Positions 61,918 to 64,000 of a stretch of 64,000 bases of DNA are shown here, one piece after another. Origin of the DNA: Rhodospirillaceae bacterium (GTDB taxonomy: Bacteria; Pseudomonadota; Alphaproteobacteria; MPNO01; UBA2964); NCBI GenBank assembly GCA_002720855.1, contig PBIN01000015.1, forward strand, positions 496,001 through 560,000, read 5' to 3'. Each line of letters begins with the position of its first letter. Position 1 is the first letter of the stretch. The position numbers and the translations under genes are program-made. Under the pieces are notes generated by a model. It searched no databases and was not told the origin of the DNA. It saw only the letters and a program-made list of their open reading frames with translations.

Positions 61918-63522
61918 CTGCTTCGTACCTCGGGAATTCTGCTTGCTCGCCAAGGCTCTAGTCGGCTCGCCAACAAGATGTTACTGCCGTTTAACGGCAA
62001 AACAGTCATCGAATCGTGCATAGACCGGCTAAAGCATTGCACAATGATTGACGAACTCATTCTGGCGACGACAACTGCAGCAACAGACGCGGTGTTTGAG
62101 AAAATTGCAGCGCAGGCGGACATCCAGATTGTACGTGGTAGTGAAGACGACGTTGTCTCCCGCATGATGGATGCTGTCGACGCCTTGTCCGATCAACCCG
62201 ATATTATCGTCCGGGCTTGCTGCGACAACCCGCTGGTTATGCCCACTGAGGTGGACGCAGCTATACAGGCACTTTCAAAAAATAATGCTGATATTGTAAC
62301 GCCCTTCGAGTTCAACACACTTCCGTTTGGCTACTCGATGGTTGCAATGACAATGAATTGCCTGGAAAGAATCAATCGAGACGCGACAGAAAAAACATAC
62401 CGTGAGCATGTCGAAAATTTCTGCTTTGAACGACCGCACGAGTTCAAAATTCATTATCAGATTGCTCCAGCTGCGCTTTACGGTCCCGATATATCTCTCA
62501 CGCTTGACTATGAATCCGACTATCAGCGCCTCCTACGAATTGCGGAATCAATAAAGGACGTTCCTATCGACGATCAACCAGAAAAGTTAATTGACCTCGT
62601 CAAATCTCGGCGTGTCGGCGTAATAGTGGCACATGACCACACTAAGACTGTTGCATCTCAAATTATAACCCGGCTTGTCGGGACTATTGCATTGATTGTA
62701 CTTATCAAAGACGAAAGGTCCATGGAAGACGCTGTGAGGAATCTTGCCGATTCCGGCGCTGAAGTTATCGTCTCTTCATGTCCAATATCTACCCGTCCAT
62801 CCAAGTTTCCAGATCTCGAAATTGCCGCGGTCAATAGGGTGGAATCTGATCGACAGGCGAGCTACGCATTGAAATATGTCGATACAAAAACCTCCCATAA
62901 AACGCTGATTACGCAGAACGCTCAAAGCAGCATCGATGCCGATGAATTTCTGATCTCATGCCTTCCACATATTTTGCTTCCACTGCTTGCGGGATCGATA
63001 CGTTTAGAGGAAGTCGCAAAACCCGAATTACCGCCACCTGAAAAACAGGGAAGTGGCGAACGGGATGGGTTTTCAAATGCGGCTGCAGCTTCGTTTCCCC
63101 CCGAAATAATTCTTCTCATGAATTCAATGGATGTTTCGGAGGCACAATTTCAAAACCTTTTTGTTAAACATCTTATTCGCGAACTAAAGTCGGCCGGGGC
63201 AACACGGCTTACAATTGTCACATCAAATAAACATACAGCAGGAAAAAGTTTGCAAGAATTTCGGGCTTCACTGGCTAAATCCAATCCCGACGTTACGGTG
63301 TACATAACCGAAGATTTTCCATCCGTGGCAAAAGAGAAGTTGGAAGTCACCGCATTTAGCGTCGTCGCCATTGACGAGAACGGCACCATCAGAATTGTCG
63401 AGGAAGGAGAGTTAAAGGAATCGGTGGGAAAAATCGGCGAAACAAGCATATCCGAGATTTGGCAAAATAAGCCCATGCGTCAAGCCAGAGCGCGAAGCTT
63501 AAATATGCGGTTGGCCGCATGA
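61918..63522 (+). CDS. SpsF-type nucleotidyltransferase fused to a degenerate radical SAM/SPASM-like domain
   Basis: The N-terminal domain (about 240 residues) has the nucleotide loop ILLARQGSSRLANKMLLPF, then RGSEDDVVSRMMDAV and RACCDNPLVMPTEVDAAI, as in SpsF/PseF-like cytidylyltransferases. The start is odd: the loop lies upstream of the first ATG (61978), and the frame has only ATA 61915 or CTG 61918 after an AGGG site, so a non-standard start or a lost ATG is likely. The C-terminal ~150 residues end VVAIDENGTIRIVEEGEL and SISEIWQNKPMRQARA, the SPASM tail pattern without its cysteines. It probably activates the nonulosonic acid as CMP-sugar. Confidence 0.75.
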   Translation: MLRTSGILLARQGSSRLANKMLLPFNGKTVIESCIDRLKHCTMIDELILATTTAATDAVFEKIAAQADIQIVRGSEDDVVSRMMDAVDALSDQPDIIVRACCDNPLVMPTEVDAAIQALSKNNADIVTPFEFNTLPFGYSMVAMTMNCLERINRDATEKTYREHVENFCFERPHEFKIHYQIAPAALYGPDISLTLDYESDYQRLLRIAESIKDVPIDDQPEKLIDLVKSRRVGVIVAHDHTKTVASQIITRLVGTIALIVLIKDERSMEDAVRNLADSGAEVIVSSCPISTRPSKFPDLEIAAVNRVESDRQASYALKYVDTKTSHKTLITQNAQSSIDADEFLISCLPHILLPLLAGSIRLEEVAKPELPPPEKQGSGERDGFSNAAAASFPPEIILLMNSMDVSEAQFQNLFVKHLIRELKSAGATRLTIVTSNKHTAGKSLQEFRASLAKSNPDVTVYITEDFPSVAKEKLEVTAFSVVAIDENGTIRIVEEGELKESVGKIGETSISEIWQNKPMRQARARSLNMRLAA

Positions 63523-64000
63523 AGGAAAAAGTGTGCGCAATTTTGCAGCCACATTATCTGCCGTGGTTGGGATATTTCGAAATGATTGATCGGGTCGATT
63601 TATTTGTATACCTCGACGACGTCCAATTTATTAAACGCGAATGGAAAAACAGAAACAAAATCCGTAAAACAGCCACAGCGACCGAGACGAAGTGGCTTAC
63701 CGTTCCAATCGACCGGGCAAGCCAACGGGGGCCCATAAACGAGGCCAAATTTTCGAATGCGGAGGACTGGGTTTCCAAGCACTTATCCGCGATCCGTGAA
63801 ACCTATGGTAAAACGCCTTACTACAATGACTACGGACCCAAGTTGGAAAATGCCTTGCGCAATTTTTCGACGTTATCCCTTGCGGAACTTAATATCGGTT
63901 TGTTGCGTGAGATTTGCGATTGGCTGGGTATCACGACGCAAGTGATTTGTTCATCAGAGCTGAACGTTACCGGAAAAAGAGAAGAAAAATTGAGAAATAT
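63519..64000 (+). CDS. WbqC-family protein (partial, runs off the window)
   Basis: The first 160 residues show the WbqC family start, CAILQPHYLPWLGYFEMIDR, followed by VYLDDVQFIKREWKNRNKIR and WLTVPIDRASQRGPI. WbqC-like proteins are common at the ends of O-antigen and nonulosonic-acid clusters; their activity is not established. The ATG at 63519 overlaps the preceding stop (ATGA). The gene is still open at 64000, so the 3' end is missing. Confidence 0.9.
   Translation, partial: MKEKVCAILQPHYLPWLGYFEMIDRVDLFVYLDDVQFIKREWKNRNKIRKTATATETKWLTVPIDRASQRGPINEAKFSNAEDWVSKHLSAIRETYGKTPYYNDYGPKLENALRNFSTLSLAELNIGLLREICDWLGITTQVICSSELNVTGKREEKLRN

Noticed and set aside
1-64000. CRISPR array, insertion sequence, rRNA operon or prophage
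   Set aside because: Reading both strands showed no regular spaced repeats, transposase, integrase, phage structural gene or rRNA sequence.

Overview
The window looks like a chromosomal segment of an alphaproteobacterium, probably Rhodospirillales-like and free-living or marine. This rests on gene families and gene order: divergent hemC/tsaD with hemD fused to a Mic60/mitofilin domain and then HemY, gpsA-EVE, htpX-rsmB-(SxtJ cluster)-rpe-heparinase, a DUF1674 protein, and a UbiD/CoA-transferase catabolic operon. No rRNA, integrase, transposase or CRISPR array is visible. One tRNA-Thr(CGT) lies at 18366-18441. Species cannot be assigned from the sequence alone.

Layout. 0-2 kb: a membrane-anchored retropepsin-like protease, a PduO-type cobalamin adenosyltransferase and a Sel1 protein. 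2-10.6 kb: a minus-strand operon (EamA permease, UbiD decarboxylase, DUF35 Zn-ribbon/OB protein, SCP2-type thiolase, molybdenum hydroxylase large subunit, class III CoA-transferase, enoyl-CoA hydratase) that reads as a CoA-dependent degradation route for an unknown substrate. 10.7-16.3 kb: an Old Yellow Enzyme, an EamA permease, a TauE permease, a ThDP enzyme with a clear terminator, and a methyltransferase. 16.5-18.2 kb: a Sel1/RTX mosaic gene broken by a frameshift. 18.4-24 kb: tRNA-Thr, HemY, HemD-Mic60, HemC and TsaD. 24-26.4 kb: two tandem PEP-CTERM proteins behind a sigma-54 promoter match, and an FGE-like protein. 26.5-31 kb: cupin, GpsA, EVE, Rieske and Acs. 31-33.4 kb: a tandem duplication of a TPR gene with readable junctions, and a short DUF1674 gene. 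33.4-42.3 kb: flippase, HtpX, RsmB, the SxtJ/SxtK-like/carbamoyltransferase trio, Rpe and a heparinase-like protein.

42.3-64 kb is a surface-glycan region. It has a nucleotide-sugar dehydrogenase, a PEP mutase-nucleotidyltransferase fusion, and an APS kinase next to an unusual pyruvate kinase-ATP sulfurylase fusion, followed by a kinase-fold methyltransferase and an alkaline-phosphatase-superfamily membrane enzyme. A winged-helix regulator and a NusG/RfaH-type paralogue then precede an operon for a nonulosonic-acid-like sugar: UXS-like SDR, radical SAM mosaic, PseC-like aminotransferase, NeuB/PseI-like synthase without a SAF domain, PseG-like hydrolase, glycosyltransferase-like protein, methyltransferase with an in-frame TGA, SpsF-type nucleotidyltransferase mosaic, and WbqC (cut by the window end). 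An ops-like element (11 of 12 bases of the enterobacterial RfaH site) lies between the NusG paralogue and the first biosynthetic gene.

The most notable items are the pyruvate kinase-ATP sulfurylase fusion paired with CysC and facing a PEP mutase, the ops-like site beside its likely reader, and two nucleotidyltransferase/radical SAM mosaics that appear to have decayed in opposite halves. All functional statements come from reading motifs and gene context; no database search was run.
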